Shown: positions 34,266-48,840, counted from the first letter of the stretch. The stretch: DNA of 64,000 nt from Heterodera schachtii (GCA_023374025.1 SIJG01000205.1:62001-126000), one strand, 5' to 3'. Numbers and translations: made by a program. Notes: generated by a model from the sequence alone, not told the origin.

Positions 34266-37200
34266 CTGTTGGCATTATTACCCTCACTCTCTGCACACCT
34301 TTGGCATTGCTCAACCCATCCGCTGAGTCCTCCATCTTCCCTTATTTCCACTTCACTTCATATTTACTTCTCACAACAATTTTTTCTCCAATTTTTAATT
34401 TTTTCACATATACTTTACATATGTCAGAAAAACATCAAATAATTCAGACAATTAAAGTGCTGATGAAATCCATTATTAAATGTTGAATCTGGAATTAATC
34501 ATAAAATTGAAGGTTTAAATTTTAAATTAAAATGAAATTTCAAAAAAATTTATATATGATAAATGATTGAATTATAAAATTCAGATGGATTAAAGAATAA
34601 ATGCAACTAAAAATTTATAATTTAACGAAATATTGTATTTGAGAGCTATATTTTAGTAAATTTTTATTTGTATGTCATTTCAAAATGATAATGCAGCCAA
34701 AAAATTTATCCGTGTGACGCCGAAAAAGTAAAAATAAATATTCGAAATTATGATTATTATTTGATGGTAAATGCCGAAATGCATTAAAAAAATTTACTTA
34801 ATAAATTAAATTGACAAATCCCATTTTTTAAATAAAATACAAAAATTAACAAAAATTAAACAAATAATAATTTATACGATTTCTTTACAACAATTTTAAA
34901 TAAATAATTTATAAATTTAATTATCTATTATCATTGCGTAATGAATGAATACAAGAATCTTTTTCATTAAACATTTAATATTTATGAATAACCTTATTTA
35001 ATTAAATTTTAAACAAAAATGGACATACATTTTGTTTAAATTTATACATTGATAAACCAAACGCTATAGAGAATAGATGTCATATTTGCAGAAATATTGT
35101 CAGAGGTATTAGTTTAAAAAAATGATAATAATGTTTGTTAAATAAAATATGGTAATAATTTGTTAAATAAAAATTTCAATTTTTTATTCTGAAAAGTAAA
35201 TCGTAAAGAGGTTGGAATAAAAAAGATGTTTTTTATATTTAAAATAAAACTAAAATAAGAAATTTCAAAAAAAGTTTATAATATACGATAATTATTGATT
35301 TCTAAAATTCAGATGGATTAAAGAAAAGTAATTAAATTTTTATTCGTTATTTTTGATTCCAAAAAACAATAATGAACAAATAACTTAAATAATTTGTATT
35401 AAAAATGATGATGTAAAAAAACAAATTCAATATCATAATGGATTAATTTATTAAAATATATTGCCTTCTTATATGTTAAAATAATCCATATTAAAGATAA
35501 AAATTTTGAATTAATAATAATAAATTTGGGTTGGAAAGGAAAAGGTCCAGCAGCGAAGACCAATTGAATTAAAATGTGTAAAAATATAAAATATATATTA
35601 TAATTTCATGATTAATTTGAAATCAAGAGGATTAATAAAAATGGCAACCATTTAATAAACCAAGATAAAATACTTTTAATTGACAATGATGAAAGCAGCC
35701 AGTTTATTACTTTCAGAAACGGTCTAATCAAATTATAAAACAAAACAAAATATACAAAAAAATCTGATTTTAAAATATTATTATGAAATTCAGCAGTACA
35801 AAAATATTTAAAATACATAAAATAAAATTGTTTGTGCGTTTAAATCTGAGTACCCTAAATCGTTTTTAATAAACAGATTCTATTAAATTTATAAAAATAT
35901 TTAGAGAAATTTGATAGTTACATAATAAATCGTAAATATAATTTTCTTATCTAAGAAAATAAATAATTTGATTCAAAGTAATTCACTTTCGAAATCAACA
36001 AAATTTTAAACCTATTTAGGATAACTCATTTTTTAAACTAATTTAAATCTGACATTTTTTCGGTTTTTGTGTAAAATTTAAAATTTTTCATCGAGAAGAA
36101 TAGAATTAAATTTCAAAAAATTTAATTTTTAAGAAATAAGCATGAAAATTCTATCAATTCAACAGAAATAAAGTGCAACAGAAATAAAGTGCAATATTAA
36201 TTATTTTTAAATTTTTTATTTTATTAAGAGAAATGCAATGCTAAAATTTTTCTCTTCAGGGAATCAATAAACGTGCCGGGCCGAAAGGATAAATAAAAGA
36301 TAAGATGTATTGCCAATTTAAATCCAACAAAATCAATCAGAAAAAGGATCTATTAATGAAAATACTTAATAATAAGCAAGCACTATTTGAATGTAAAAGC
36401 CATTATATAATTAATCCTATTTTAACGTACGAAATTGTTGTTTTTAAAATACATTTAAAATTATGATAAATTATTAAAACCTTATAATATATCGTTTTAA
36501 AATATTCGAAATTTACAAATATAAAAATCTAAAAAAACATAAAATTAAAAAATTAATTCAGATTGTTTGAAAATGAAATATGTTGTGGATATACAAACGA
36601 ATATACTATTTAAGATCTTATTGATATGAAGACGAATATTATTAATAAAATTAGGAAGCAATTTTAATACATTTATAAACAGAGGAGAATATCTTGAAAT
36701 ACCAACCAAAACAAGGGAGCTAAAAGAACATCCCGACAGCGAGTGAAATCATTATTACGTAAAAATAAATAAATAAAAATAAACAATAATACAAAGTTTA
36801 AAGATTAACACCAATATAATTAATTGCAATTATATTGGTAATACCGATAATTAAAACACGAAAAAATCTATAAATAATATAGATCAAAAAAATAAATCCA
36901 CATGAATTTATATATATTTAATTAAATTAAACTGATAATCTTTTGAGGACCTATGCAATTAGCGTTTTATCACGTTCGAATGTAAGGTGCGTAAAACAGC
37001 TTAATAAATTAATATACCTTCCAAAAACAATAATAAAACAAAACACTTTGAAAATAAGTAACCTAAATAATTTAATTAAAATTAATTATGCAGCAAACAT
37101 CGACATATTAATAAAGAAAAATATTATTTTATATAAATAAAACCTAAATTAAAAAAAAAGTTTATAACAAGACTTCAAATTTAAAAAAATGTTCCAAAAT

Positions 37201-37512
37201 ATCACATGCAATTATAAACGAAAGCTCGCTCCTGTTACCTAAACTGAACATAATTTTAATCATCATAAAGCTAAAATCTATAACTAAATATAAACAAAAT
37301 ATTATAAAATAACACTAAAGCATGTCACCTCTTCAAAGAAATGGTCCGGCTTTGAACGAGTCATCTGTAAAATAGCGATAAGTATAAAATCATATCAAGC
37401 AGAACATCTATCGAAATGTAAATAGAAATTAATAAAAAAATTATAAAACAAATAATCTTATTGAAGGGGTTTTAAATTCAAAAACTTTAATAAATAATTA
37501 TACAATTCATAT
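34266..37512. other. AT-rich desert
   Basis: No gene recognised. Less AT-rich text at 34270-34380 and small islands at 36700-36750, 36945-37000 and 37210-37250. Poly-A/T rich throughout, A-rich on +. Confidence 0.45.
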
Positions 37513-37520
37513 GTATAAAT

Positions 37521-38381
37521 TAGGGTTCAGCCCCGACCCCGAGCCCCCCGACCCGACACGAGACGTTTTTTGGGCCGATCCCCCGACCCGACCCCTGACA
37601 TGTGCCCCCCGACCCCCGACACTATTTCGGGGGATTGGGGACTCCGAGAGTTTTAAAAATTTAAAAGTTAATTCATCCACGAAGGCGGGAAATATTGAAA
37701 TTTTTTGAGATTTTGAACAAATTTTCTTAGTAAAATTCATTAAAAATTACGAAAAACTTTCCGGTGGCGCCTATCGGCACCGCCGGCCCCCCAAAACCAT
37801 GGTTCCGATCGGTAATTTTTCAAAATATGAACACCAAAGCCGAAAAATAAGATTTTAGGGTCAAAAATAATAACATTTAGCAACTTTTGGACAATTTTTG
37901 AACAAAATTCTCTTAACAGAGTATACTATTTTCAAAAATTTTCCCTGCGGCGCCTATCGGCACCGCCGGACCACTTCCCCCACCCCAAGATTCCAAAAAC
38001 TATTTGAAAAGCGCACTGCTAAAATTGTCATAATTTTGAGATCAAATTTTGAATCTCGGAATTCGATTTCGGTTTCTGAAAATTTTTGGGGCCTAGGATT
38101 CCTTGTTATAAAATGCCAAATTGGACGCACTTTTACTGGCGCGAATGAATGAATTTGAATCAGATGATTAAAGTGAAAAAAAGGAAGATTTATGAGGATT
38201 AAAAAGAAAATTATTATTTTTTCGTTAAAAAATTTCGTTGATCACTACCAGATCGGGGTCCCCGACCCCCGACAATTGAGCTCCCCCCCCCCCCCCCCCC
38301 CGACCCGACCCCCGACATGTCGCCCCCCGAGGTCCCCGGCCCCCGACTTTTTGCCCCCCGAGGGCTCGGGGCTTAACCCTA
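37521..38381. mobile_element. hAT-like non-autonomous element, CCCCGACCC-word type
   Basis: Flanked by a perfect 8-bp target duplication GTATAAAT (37513-37520 and 38382-38389). Terminal repeats are TAGGGTTCAGCCCCGA on the left and the reverse of TAGGGTTAAGCCCCGAG on the right. The ends carry many CCCCGACCC words and a run of 20 C (38283-38302). The interior has two GC-rich cores (37762-37786, 37946-37969). Length 861 bp, with no transposase. The short frames are low-complexity translations. Confidence 0.9.
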
Positions 38382-38389
38382 GTATAAAT

Positions 38390-41300
38390 CATTCGATAGA
38401 CACTCATAAAAGACGCAATTCCGAGAAAAAGAAAAATCTAATAATAAAAATTATCCTAATAAAATAATTTTTTATTGAACTAATTGAAAATTTTAGTTTT
38501 ATTGAAATATACTGATGATGATTCTTGTGGAGGAACGCGTCCAACAACTTAAGAAATCAGCCAGGAGAATAAGTCCAAAAATGTTTTTTTTCAATTTTAT
38601 ATATTTAAAATTCTTTCTTAAATACATCGGAAATTTTGAAATAATAACCTATTAATTAAATACAATTTTTTTGAAAAATAATTTGCAAAAATATTAGTGT
38701 CTAACTTCACTTTTTTAATAAATTATAAAAAGTGTACATGTTTACAGCAGAATAATATTAAACATAAAAAATCTCAACATAAGAAAAATAATTTAATATC
38801 AATTCATCACAATTTGTAAATTAAAAAAATTAAGCCACAAATGTATGCCTTTTATTGCAAAAATCAAACTTGATATTAAACCGAATAGGTAAAATAATAA
38901 TTTAAAATGAATAAAGAAAACGAAAATTTTTAAAGCATTTCAAAGAAAAACCCATAAGATTATATTTTTCTAATAGTATAAATGAACAGAATCTATAAAG
39001 TTTATTGAAAAACTTTAGTTTTATTGAACTATAATTTTGATCTATGTGGAGCGACGCATTAAAGAAATCGATTACCAACTTAGACAGGAGAATTAGTCCA
39101 AAAAACAAATAATAAATCATATAATTAAAAATGAATTTATTCATTATAGGTAATAAATAAATAAATAATTAAGCCACATGGTATACCATTATATTGCAAA
39201 TATATCAAATAAAATATAAAAATATAAAAATCATGCTAGCAAAAGATATTCGGATGTGTTAACCTAGCCCAACGAAATTTCATCATGTACTAGTGCAGAA
39301 TACAAGATAAAGATTTTTAAATAATCAAACTTTGTATTTAACCAAATAAATAAAATAATTGATTTAAAATGAATAAATAATTAAAATAATTAAATTTATT
39401 ATTACCTTAATTAAAAAGAGATTAAAATTTTACAAGAAATGCACAGCAATAAAAATGGATTTAACAAATTTAAAAATAAATTATGAAATGAAAAAGACAA
39501 AAAACAAAAAATGGGATTCAACAGGTGACCCAAGCCATTAAACAGCATCAAATTGAAAATAAATTATTTAATTTTAAATTTAAAAATGAAAAATTAAATA
39601 TTATTACATAATATCCAAAATATTTTTAAAATCCAGCGAGCTGCTCCGTTTATCTAATTATGAGGCGATGTTTTTTTTGTCGAATTTGGGGCTACCAGAT
39701 GGGCACTTGTCAGCTGCTAAATGCATGGGGTAAAAATGCAATTTATTTTATTGTACAAAAATTTGCATTTATTTAAACGCATTAAGCAAGAATAAATTTT
39801 CAAAAATGTAAGCGATAAGCTAAAATTTTTTAAATGAAAAATTCGTACATTAAATTTAAATAAAAATTGAGTCGCATTTTTTACGGCATTATGGAATTTT
39901 TAAATACAAAACATTGTTTTAAACAAATTCAGTTAAAACAGTTAAATAATATTACGTTATGGGGTTTCCATTTTAATAATTTAAATGAAAAAAAATACAT
40001 GTTATTATTGATACTAAATTAAAATTTAAATTACCTAATACGAAATGTGAAGACTTCTACATTATCGCAACATATAATTAATGAAAAGAATCCACCGCTT
40101 TCCAAATAATTTAAAGAAAGAAAATTTAAAGTAAAAAATATTTAAAAAAGTTAAAATGATCAGAACCGCAGCGCGACACCAGCAAACGAACGTCGACTCA
40201 GAAAACATGAGAATATACATAAGAACTACAAAATCATTAAGAATATTATAAACAAATTAAATATAATTAAATAATCGTTTTATCTTATATATGAATAAAA
40301 TTAATATTTAAAACATTTTTCAGTTAAATATTAATTTATTATATTTATAAATTTAAAGAAAATCTTATATATCTTATTTAGATTTCAAGCAAATGATAAA
40401 AATTTAATATTATCAAAAAATGTCATTTCGGTTTGCTTTTTTAAAAAAAGAAGAACGAATATTTATGTAAATTAAATAAAATTTTTATTAAAACATTTCT
40501 ACATTATTTACTCAATCACAGATATTTTACATTGTATGATGAATAAAAATGAGCATAAAATTAAAATAATAGAAATAAGAAAGTTTTCTTTAATAAAAGA
40601 AAAGATAAAAATGAATCAATTTAAAACACACAAAACAGCACTTAGTTAAAAATTATAAATTGTTTCAATTTTAACAAAACATAGTAACGTAAAAGCGATA
40701 AAAAATCAAAAATCAAATTGAATTTAAATTATTATTTACAATAATTTATTTATAAAAGAACTTTAATAGAATAAAAATTAAAGAAAATAATTGCTAAATA
40801 AATTGATTACTATGACAATAAAAATAATCACTCATGCAAATTAGCAACTTATCAAACAGACGTGACATCAATATTAATAGAAATTATGTAAATTAGACTT
40901 CTGTTAACTGATGAACTTAAAATTGTTCCTTTTTATTGATATGAGGTTCCCTAATAATATAAAAATAAAAATAACTCAACAATTAAATAAAGTAAAATAA
41001 ATTAATTTATATCTGGAATAAAACAATACGGCATAGCCAAATTGAAGAGCTGGTTGTTGAACTTGATGAAAATTTTGTTATAAATCATACAACCAAATAT
41101 ATTAAAATTGATAAAAGATTAAAAAAATAATGAATAAAACAAAAAAATAATAATAAATAATTGAAAGCTAATTTTAATAAATAACCAAATGGCTATGAAC
41201 TAAGAAATAAGTCGGATGCCCCAAAACAAGAATTGAGTCCGAAAACATTAAAAATAAATAAATTATTTCTTATTTGAAAACAAAAATTAGCAGTCATTTA

Positions 41301-44300
41301 AGATAATGGCAAGCCATCATGACGAGATCGTCGGCTCCTTTCCATTAAAATATTTTTAATAGTGAAAATATTAAAATAAGGTACTAAATAATTTAAAAAC
41401 CAAATTAAATTAAGCTGTAAAAATATACAAAGAATTTCAATTTGAAGTTTTATAATAAGATTTTTGCACTAAAAATTTAGTGACAAACATTTGAAATCGG
41501 AATGGATGCGCGAGTGGGTCAACAGTAAGCTTCAGTGCCGAAAATCTTGAGAAATTTTTGATTTGTAATTGCAAAAAATTTTGGCCGTTTTTCTTGCAAA
41601 TTTTTGACAGCCCTGTTAATTAATATATAAATAATATATACTAAAATTCTACCGAAAACTGAATTTACATAAAAGCACACCTTAGGGGTAGGGTTTCCAT
41701 TAAATTATTTAGATTCAAATTCCCAACGGTCTAATGACCTTTACAAATAAATTTGAGTAAGAATGAAGTAATTCAAAACCAATTTCTAGGAGTTTGTTTC
41801 CTTTAATAATGAAATAAAATATTTAAACAGACAAATTTAATATAGTATAAATTTATCGGTTTAAAGCAAAATGATGATTAGAAATATTCTTATATAAAAT
41901 ACGACAAATAAACATTCATTCGCAGTATATTTTATATAGAATTAACTAATGGAATGTATTTTTTAAATTAATGAAGATATAAACACAACCCTTTTTAAAA
42001 GTCTCGATATGTCATAAATAAACAATTACTTTTTGTCATATATTCATGAACTTAATTTTAAAAATAAAATCAAAATTAATTGAAAGCAAAAAAAAGCTGG
42101 TCTAACAATTTGCTTATACCTTATTCAGAAATGCCAAAAAAATGAATGAAATTGAGATTGAAGAAACGGATACGGAAGAGAAAATATGGAGCTAAATTTT
42201 AAGAATGAAATTTTCTCTTTAAAAAATCAATCAAATAAAATGTAAAAATTAAGCATTCATGGAAATTTACAATATAATGAATTGTTAATAAAATAAATAA
42301 ATTCTTAAAAAATTAAATAAAAAAGGAACGATATTAGACAATCGTTTAATTATATGCAAAAAAATTGACTAAAATGTTTTCAAAAAAGTCATTTTCAATA
42401 TAATTCATTAAAAAGAGCAAAAATTTAAAACATTACATTGAAAACAGAAAAAAGAATAAATGTGAAGCATTTATACAATATAAATTGTTTCGTTTATTAC
42501 TGAAATAAAATTTCCTTCACATCGCATGATGAATAAAAATGTGCATAAGGAAATAAGAAATTTTTCATTAATAATATTAAAGCATAAAATGAACCATTTA
42601 AAACAGATAAAGTAAAAAATTTTGAAAATTTTAATTAATTAAAAATAAGTTACAAATTAGCTATGTTTTACCTTAAGATATAATAATAAAAAAAAGCAAA
42701 TAATTTGAATAGTACATAGAAAAATTATAAAATTGATTGCTTAATTTAAATAAACATATTAATAAAAAAGCGATAAAAATATTTAATATATAGTTATATG
42801 AATTATGTTAGAAAAAAATTACAAGCTAAAAAATTTAATAAAAAAAATTTCAATTTATAAATTTGTTATGGATGACAAAGACACCATCGAATTCTTTTAC
42901 TAGAATATTTAAAAAATATTATATTTATGAATTTGAGAAACATAAAAGAAAATTAAAGTATATAAATTCAACAATTCAAAAATGAAACAACAAAATAAAA
43001 TAATTTAAAAATGAAAAAATAATTAATAATTAAAACTTTGTAAAATATTAGATGAATCGAAACTTCAACTTTATTCGCATTTTATATCAGTTTAGCGAAG
43101 ATAAATTTATTAAGTTGGAGAGTCTCAACCGGGTAGAAAAGTAGTTCACAGGGTCATGGTGTTAAAGAGTATTATTATTTTAAGGATAGATAAAATAAAA
43201 AAACTTATAAATGATAAAAAAGAATGTAAAAATAAAATTATTCAATTTTATATTTTAATAAATTATTAATATAGTATAATAAATAACCGCATTGAATTGG
43301 TAAAAAACATCGCTAAAATCGGGATTTTGTTCTCTAAAATATTTAATATGTCAATTGGAAGACAAAAAAATTAATATTAATTATTAGAATAATTACAATT
43401 CAAAAATTAAAAAACCAAAAACATTAAACAAATCTTTTTTATATATGACGGCGACTTTAAAAATATTAAAGACCTTCGAAAATTAATAAAAAAAAAAAGA
43501 AAAAAGAAAATAATTATGAAGATATAAAAAAAAATTGATGATACTCTAGCACTAAACCCAATCTGGTAATTCAGCAACCCTGGAACGGCGGTAAATCAGC
43601 GTGTTCACGCTTTTATGGTGCGCGCGCGCTTACAAAGCCAAAAATTATTCCTCGGGCCGGTATTTTCAAAATTCCGGTCTCTAGTTATAATTAACATTTA
43701 AATGCATAATAGATTTAACAATTTTCTATGCAAAAAACAATCTCGGATATAATTTCAAATTTTTTAATAATAAATAAGAAAAAAAAATGATGAAGCTGTA
43801 GACAAAATAAGAGAGTTGATTGCCGAGAAAATAAGAAAGAAATAATTTTCGTACAATTATAAAATTATAAAAAACAATAATTATTTGTTTGTGAACAAAA
43901 ACGAATGAATATTTTGTTAATATACTAAACAATAAACAAAATAATGATTGGAAAATACAAAGGGGCTTAAAATTTGAACATAATCACCACAATTGATTAA
44001 AAAACCAGCAATGTAAAATTTTATAGATTTAAGGGAAGAGATAAAATGGCAACCCAAGCAATAAATTGGAAATCTTGCATGAAAAGAAAAGAAAATATCA
44101 AAGAATACTATATAAATCATTAATGATACTGAAGCAAATTAAATATTTTGTTAATTAGGAGTGCTGTTCCAAATTGATTTCAATCAAGTTTTACCAGAAT
44201 AATAATTTACTGAACAAAAAAAGATTGTATTTTTTTTCATTATCTAAGCAATTGTAATGTATTTTTTTTCATTATCTAAGCAATTGTAATTTTTTTAAAA

Positions 44301-45060
44301 ATTACTTTATAATTTAAAAAATAAAAGGAAGAAATATATCATTCAAATTAAATTAAAATTACAGTCTGTTAATAAATTATAGGTTCAAAAATTGAAGACA
44401 TATAACTTTTTTATGGGGCAAGAAAAAAACCTGAAAAAATTCACGCCAATATAACCTTGGGTTTTCTCTGACAATTTTTATAAAGTAAAACTGCACCCAA
44501 TTAACACGAAAATCATCCAAAGACACCCGACAACCTTTTTGATTTGAAAAAAGCCTGGTGAATCAAACAACATTTCGTTACATTGACATTTTCACTAAAA
44601 AAATACTGTAAATGCAAGAGTAGGTGTCAAAAAAAAAATTCCTAGGGGGTTGGAAAAATTATTTCGTGAAAGGCAAATATGACGGACAGAAAGAGCACAA
44701 AATTTGCTACTAAATGGCCTTTGAATAATGAAATTTAAATGAAATACTAGCATTTAAAATGAGAGAACGAAAAAGAATAGAAAATCATCCAGCCTCCCCG
44801 AAGAGGGCCCATACTGGAATGGATTGCACGGTAAAATTTTTTAATTTCCCTGTTATAAAACAATTTAACGAAAAAATTTGTTAAAGTGTATAATAAAAAT
44901 AAAAATTAAAACTAATTGCGTCCGAAAATGGATGAGTTATTACCTACCATACACTGAATGTAAAAGTTATGATTGAAAAATATTAATATGCTTACTAAAA
45001 TACTAAATATTATTTAAAATGAAAAAAGATTCCGATTAAATTATTAATGATTTATATATG
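38390..45060. other. AT-rich desert with recurrent islands
   Basis: No gene recognised. Repeated islands: GGAGAATAAGTCCAAAAA (about 38564) and GGAGAATTAGTCCAAAAA (39087), with a third copy at 53924. TCACTCATGC at 40829. GAAGAGGGCCCATACTGG at 44800. An 11.65-kb-type repeat at 41640. Unique GC-richer patches at 40155-40210, 43555-43690 (containing AGCGTGTTCACGCT and ending CCGGTCTCTAG, like the terminus of the element at 45069) and 44390-44680. Confidence 0.5.
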
Positions 45061-45068
45061 ATTTTAAC

Positions 45069-46213
45069 TAGAGACCGGACAAGAGGGTCGTCGAACGGTT
45101 TCGGTTAAAAACCAAAACCGAAAAAAACCGAAAAACTCAAAAAATTCTCGGTCGAACGGTTTCGGTTAAAAACCGAAAAAAAACCGAACCGAAAAAAGCG
45201 AAAAAAATTTTCGGTATATCGTTTCGGTTTTTTTTTTGAATTTTTATATTTTTTCCAAAAAAAACAATAAACTATTCTATTAATAGAAAAAGCAAAAGCT
45301 CCTCTGAGTAAAATTGTAGAGCTATTGAAACTCTATTGAATGGTGTACTAAAGGTTTGGAAAATGATAGAAAAGGCAGCCAAAAAAATGTGTTTGCTCCT
45401 TGATTCTAAAAAAACCACAAAGATTAGTTTTAGCGATTTAGTGCCTTTTTGGCGTTTTTTCCCGCTAAATTCCATTAAAAATTCAAAAAAATCGGAAAAA
45501 TACACCCCTAAGAAATGATCTAAAAAAATTCAGAGAATCTACCTTATGAAATGAAAAATTTTCACAAAACTTGTTCGCCAAAATTCATTTTTTTTCTTGA
45601 TAAAAATTTTATGTTTAAAAATTTCCTGATTGAAAAAGATTATAAAATATTGAATTATCAATAAATCAGCAAAATTTAGTTTTTTGGTTGGTTTTTACGT
45701 GTTTTGCTCCCTAAAAATATTAATAAAAAATTTAAATGCCTTTTTTCATGCCTTTTTCGGTATTTTGCGCTTTTTGGTGCCTTAATTGCTAGCTCTAGCC
45801 ATAACTTTAGGGCCGGCGGTGCTGATAAGCGCCGCCGGGAAATTTTTTTGTTATTTTAATGCTATTTGTTAGCAGATTTTGTCTAAAAATACCAAATTTT
45901 GAGATTTTGGGCTAATTTTTTAAGAAAAGATAGCTTTTTGGAGGGTCGGCGGTGCCGATAGGCGCCGCCGGGGAAAATTTAAGAATTTTTAATGAATTTT
46001 GTTAAATAAATGGCCAACTGATTTGTCAAAAAAGTCGGTCGATTGTTTCGGTTTTTTAAATATTTCGGTCGAACGGTTTCGGTTAAAAAACCGAAAAAAA
46101 CCGAAACCGAAAAACTCAAAAATTTCTCGGTCGGTTTTTTTCGGTTAAAAACCGAAACCGAAAATCGAAAAATACCGAAAAAACCGAAAAAAAACCGACT
46201 GGTCCGATCTCTA
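45069..46213. mobile_element. hAT-like non-autonomous element, CCGAAAAA-word type
   Basis: Termini TAGAGACCGGAC and the reverse of TAGAGATCGGACC. The flanks ATTTTAAC and ATTTAATT agree at only 5 of 8 positions, so the target duplication is decayed or mis-set. The ends are full of CGGTTTCGGTT and AACCGAAAA words. Two GC-rich cores lie at 45813-45838 and 45947-45970. The TTAGGGGTGTA box occurs in reverse at about 45490. Part 45480-45790 is the inverse of 31810-32130 and may be a nested insertion. No transposase. Confidence 0.75.
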
Positions 46214-46221
46214 ATTTAATT

Positions 46222-47279
46222 ACAGGAAAACATATTTTCTATAATCGAAAATAAAATTTAAATGATTATAACAAAAAATTTTTCAATATAAACATAAAAA
46301 TCAGATTCAATAAATGAAAAATTAGAAAATAAAAAATCATTACATAAATTAGTAATTTTATAAAGGTTAAAAAATGGATAATTTATCATTTTTTAATGAT
46401 AAAAATTATAACGTGAAAAAACTAAAACAATAGAAAAAGAGAATTATAAATAAATTAAAAATATTTTTTGCGGAGGAATTGCCCAAAGCAGTCAAATTAT
46501 ATAAAAGTTTCTTAGAATTTTTGGCCTTGAGCAATCAAAAAATGCAACATCGACATTTAAAAAATAAATAATTATGTTAAGATAATGAATAATTAAGCAA
46601 AATATTACAATTTCTCAAAAATTTCCAAAAAATATGTATAATATATATTATAAAATCAATTAAATTTTATTTTTATAAGATTCCTAAAAAAATTTTTTAT
46701 TATAAAAAAGTATTATTATTTAACGGTTATTAACAATAAAAAATAAGAAAAACAATACATAAAAGTTAAAATATAAGAATAAAATAAGATTGTTTTGCGT
46801 TACGATATGATTACCCAATTTCGCTTTCAATAATCGAGAGTTTATTAAATTTATTAAAATATTAGAGGAAAGTTGGTTTAAATCAGACAGAAAAGCGCAT
46901 ACAGCAAACGCAAGATAATTCAATAATTGATCAACCTCTAAAAATTAATATTATTTTGTTTAAATAATGACATAACCCATAAAATTTCAATAAAAGCAAG
47001 CTATATAATATATAAATAATTCGTAATAAAATGCATTAAGAAAATATCTTATTTAAATTTTATGTATGTTCAAAATAATTATTAATTACTAGGATTTCTT
47101 GAAGTGTTGTCAATCCCCTCAAAGCACGTTCACGCGCCGATAAATTCGAGTTATTCGGGCATGAAAATTTAAAACAGATAAAACCTTCAACATAAATATT
47201 AAATTATAAAAACGTGATTGCATAAAATAATGGAAGCCGATTTTTAAAATACACTAAAAATCATTTAAAATAAAAACTA
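46222..47279. other. AT-rich desert
   Basis: No gene recognised. Islands at 46468-46500 (GCGGAGGAATTGCCC) and 47098-47165 (GCACGTTCACGCGCCG). Confidence 0.45.
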
Positions 47280-48420
47280 TTTTTGTTTAAAATATATTAA
47301 TAATTTAATATATGATGTTCAATAACAATTTTTATAAATTGATTAATATGTAAACCTTTTTACTTTCAAATAAATAAAGAGAAATATTTAATAAAATTTT
47401 TATATGATTTTTTCAAAAACAAAAGTTTCTGTGAAAATCTTTTCAAATGATTATATATTTTAAATCAATATTCTTCAAATCAATTAAATTAAAGCATTAT
47501 GAATAATTAAAGAAACTATTAATTGTTAAATTAATTAAATAAAAATTCACCAGAGAGTGCTAGAAATGATTACTGATCCTGATCCAAGTTAAATGTTCCG
47601 TTATGAAAAGGAGTGTAATTTGAGGAAGATTGCAATTAATAATTACGCTCAAATAGTTTGAAAAGAGAATCATAATTTACTAAACCAAAAAACAATTATT
47701 TTCCCAAAAAACATTAAATCAATTATTAAGTTTAACAAAAATTACAAAAATAAACCATTTTTATGAAAAAGATTTAACAAATGTAAATAAATGAACCCAA
47801 AAAATGTCTAAAATATTTATTACAGAATAAAAAGTAAATAATGAAATAAAAAGAAATAGCATTTAAAAAAAGAAAGAAAGAATTAACCTTAAAAGATTGA
47901 AAAAATCAATATGATAAGTCATCGATAATTTTAAAAAAATATATATTAATAAAAACAAAAATGAGAGAGAGAGAGAGAGAACAAAAAGATTAGAACATTT
48001 TTAAGCCCCCCGAAGAGTGCCCATTGGGTGGATGAACTCGTAGGCACATAAATTACCGGCTTTTCAATTTTTAAAAACATTTATAAAATTAAATAGTTTG
48101 TTTTTATTTTTAAATAAAAAATAAATGTTAAAAAGAAGTTCATCATTTTTAAGCAAGAGAAGCGGGCCAAAATGAGGCAAAATGAAAATGGCAACTCCTG
48201 AACATTCGACTAACGCTCAGCCAGGCAGAACTGGAGGAAAAATACTAACTTAATATGCTTACTTATAAATTAATATTAAATAATTATTCAAATAAAAATA
48301 ATTAAAAAAAAACCAATATCGTTAAATTTCGTAGTTTAGTTTGAAATTAAAAAAGTAAAAATACAAATTATTTATACAATTAATAAAAATAATAATTAAC
48401 ATTAATTCCAAGATTTGCAT
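47280..48420 (+). repeat. Dispersed block R, copy 2
   Basis: Same order of islands as 13385-14755: CACCAGAGAGTGCTAG (47549), GAAGAGTGCCCATTGGGTGG (48012), CAACTCCTGAACATTCG (48193), CCAATATCGTTAAATTTCG (48312). An (AG)n tract lies at 47964-47979. Closest to copy 3 at 50595-51880 over its first 780 bp. Confidence 0.75.
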
Positions 48421-48529
48421 TTAATAGGATAATTAAGATTTAAAAAATGAATAAATAATACTAAAGTTTTCATTCAACTGAAATTTGCATTTTGAATGTA
48501 GTTAAAACAGGCAACGGGACATTTTATAA

Positions 48530-48840
48530 AAAAAAAAGATAATTTATTTCATATTTTTATAATTCTAAAAGGAAGATTTATAGAAAATAAAAAATTAATT
48601 GTAGAAAATATTAAAATGCTTATTTATAAATTAAGCAATTTATTAATATTGGCATCATTTTATATCAATTTCTAAAATAAAAAAATAAATTAGTTTAACA
48701 CTTAAATATGAATAGAAACATTCATGCCAACACACATAAAAATTAAAATACAGACATTAAATATACTATTTCGAATCAAGATTTAATTACCCAAATTCGA
48801 GGTTCAGATACGAGATTTATTTCAATTTATAAAATATTTC
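48530..48840 (+). repeat. Dispersed repeat S, copy 2, with SL1-like core
   Basis: Inverse of 26735-27115. The core at 48780-48801 reads GATTTAATTACCCAAATTCG plus AG, followed by GT at 48802-48803. No Sm-site stem-loop typical of SL RNAs is obvious in the next 80 bases. Confidence 0.65.

Noticed and set aside
37507..38467. Pro-rich or Gly/Arg-rich ORFs
   Set aside because: They lie on the CCCCGACCC words of a hAT-like element and occur on both strands over the same bases.
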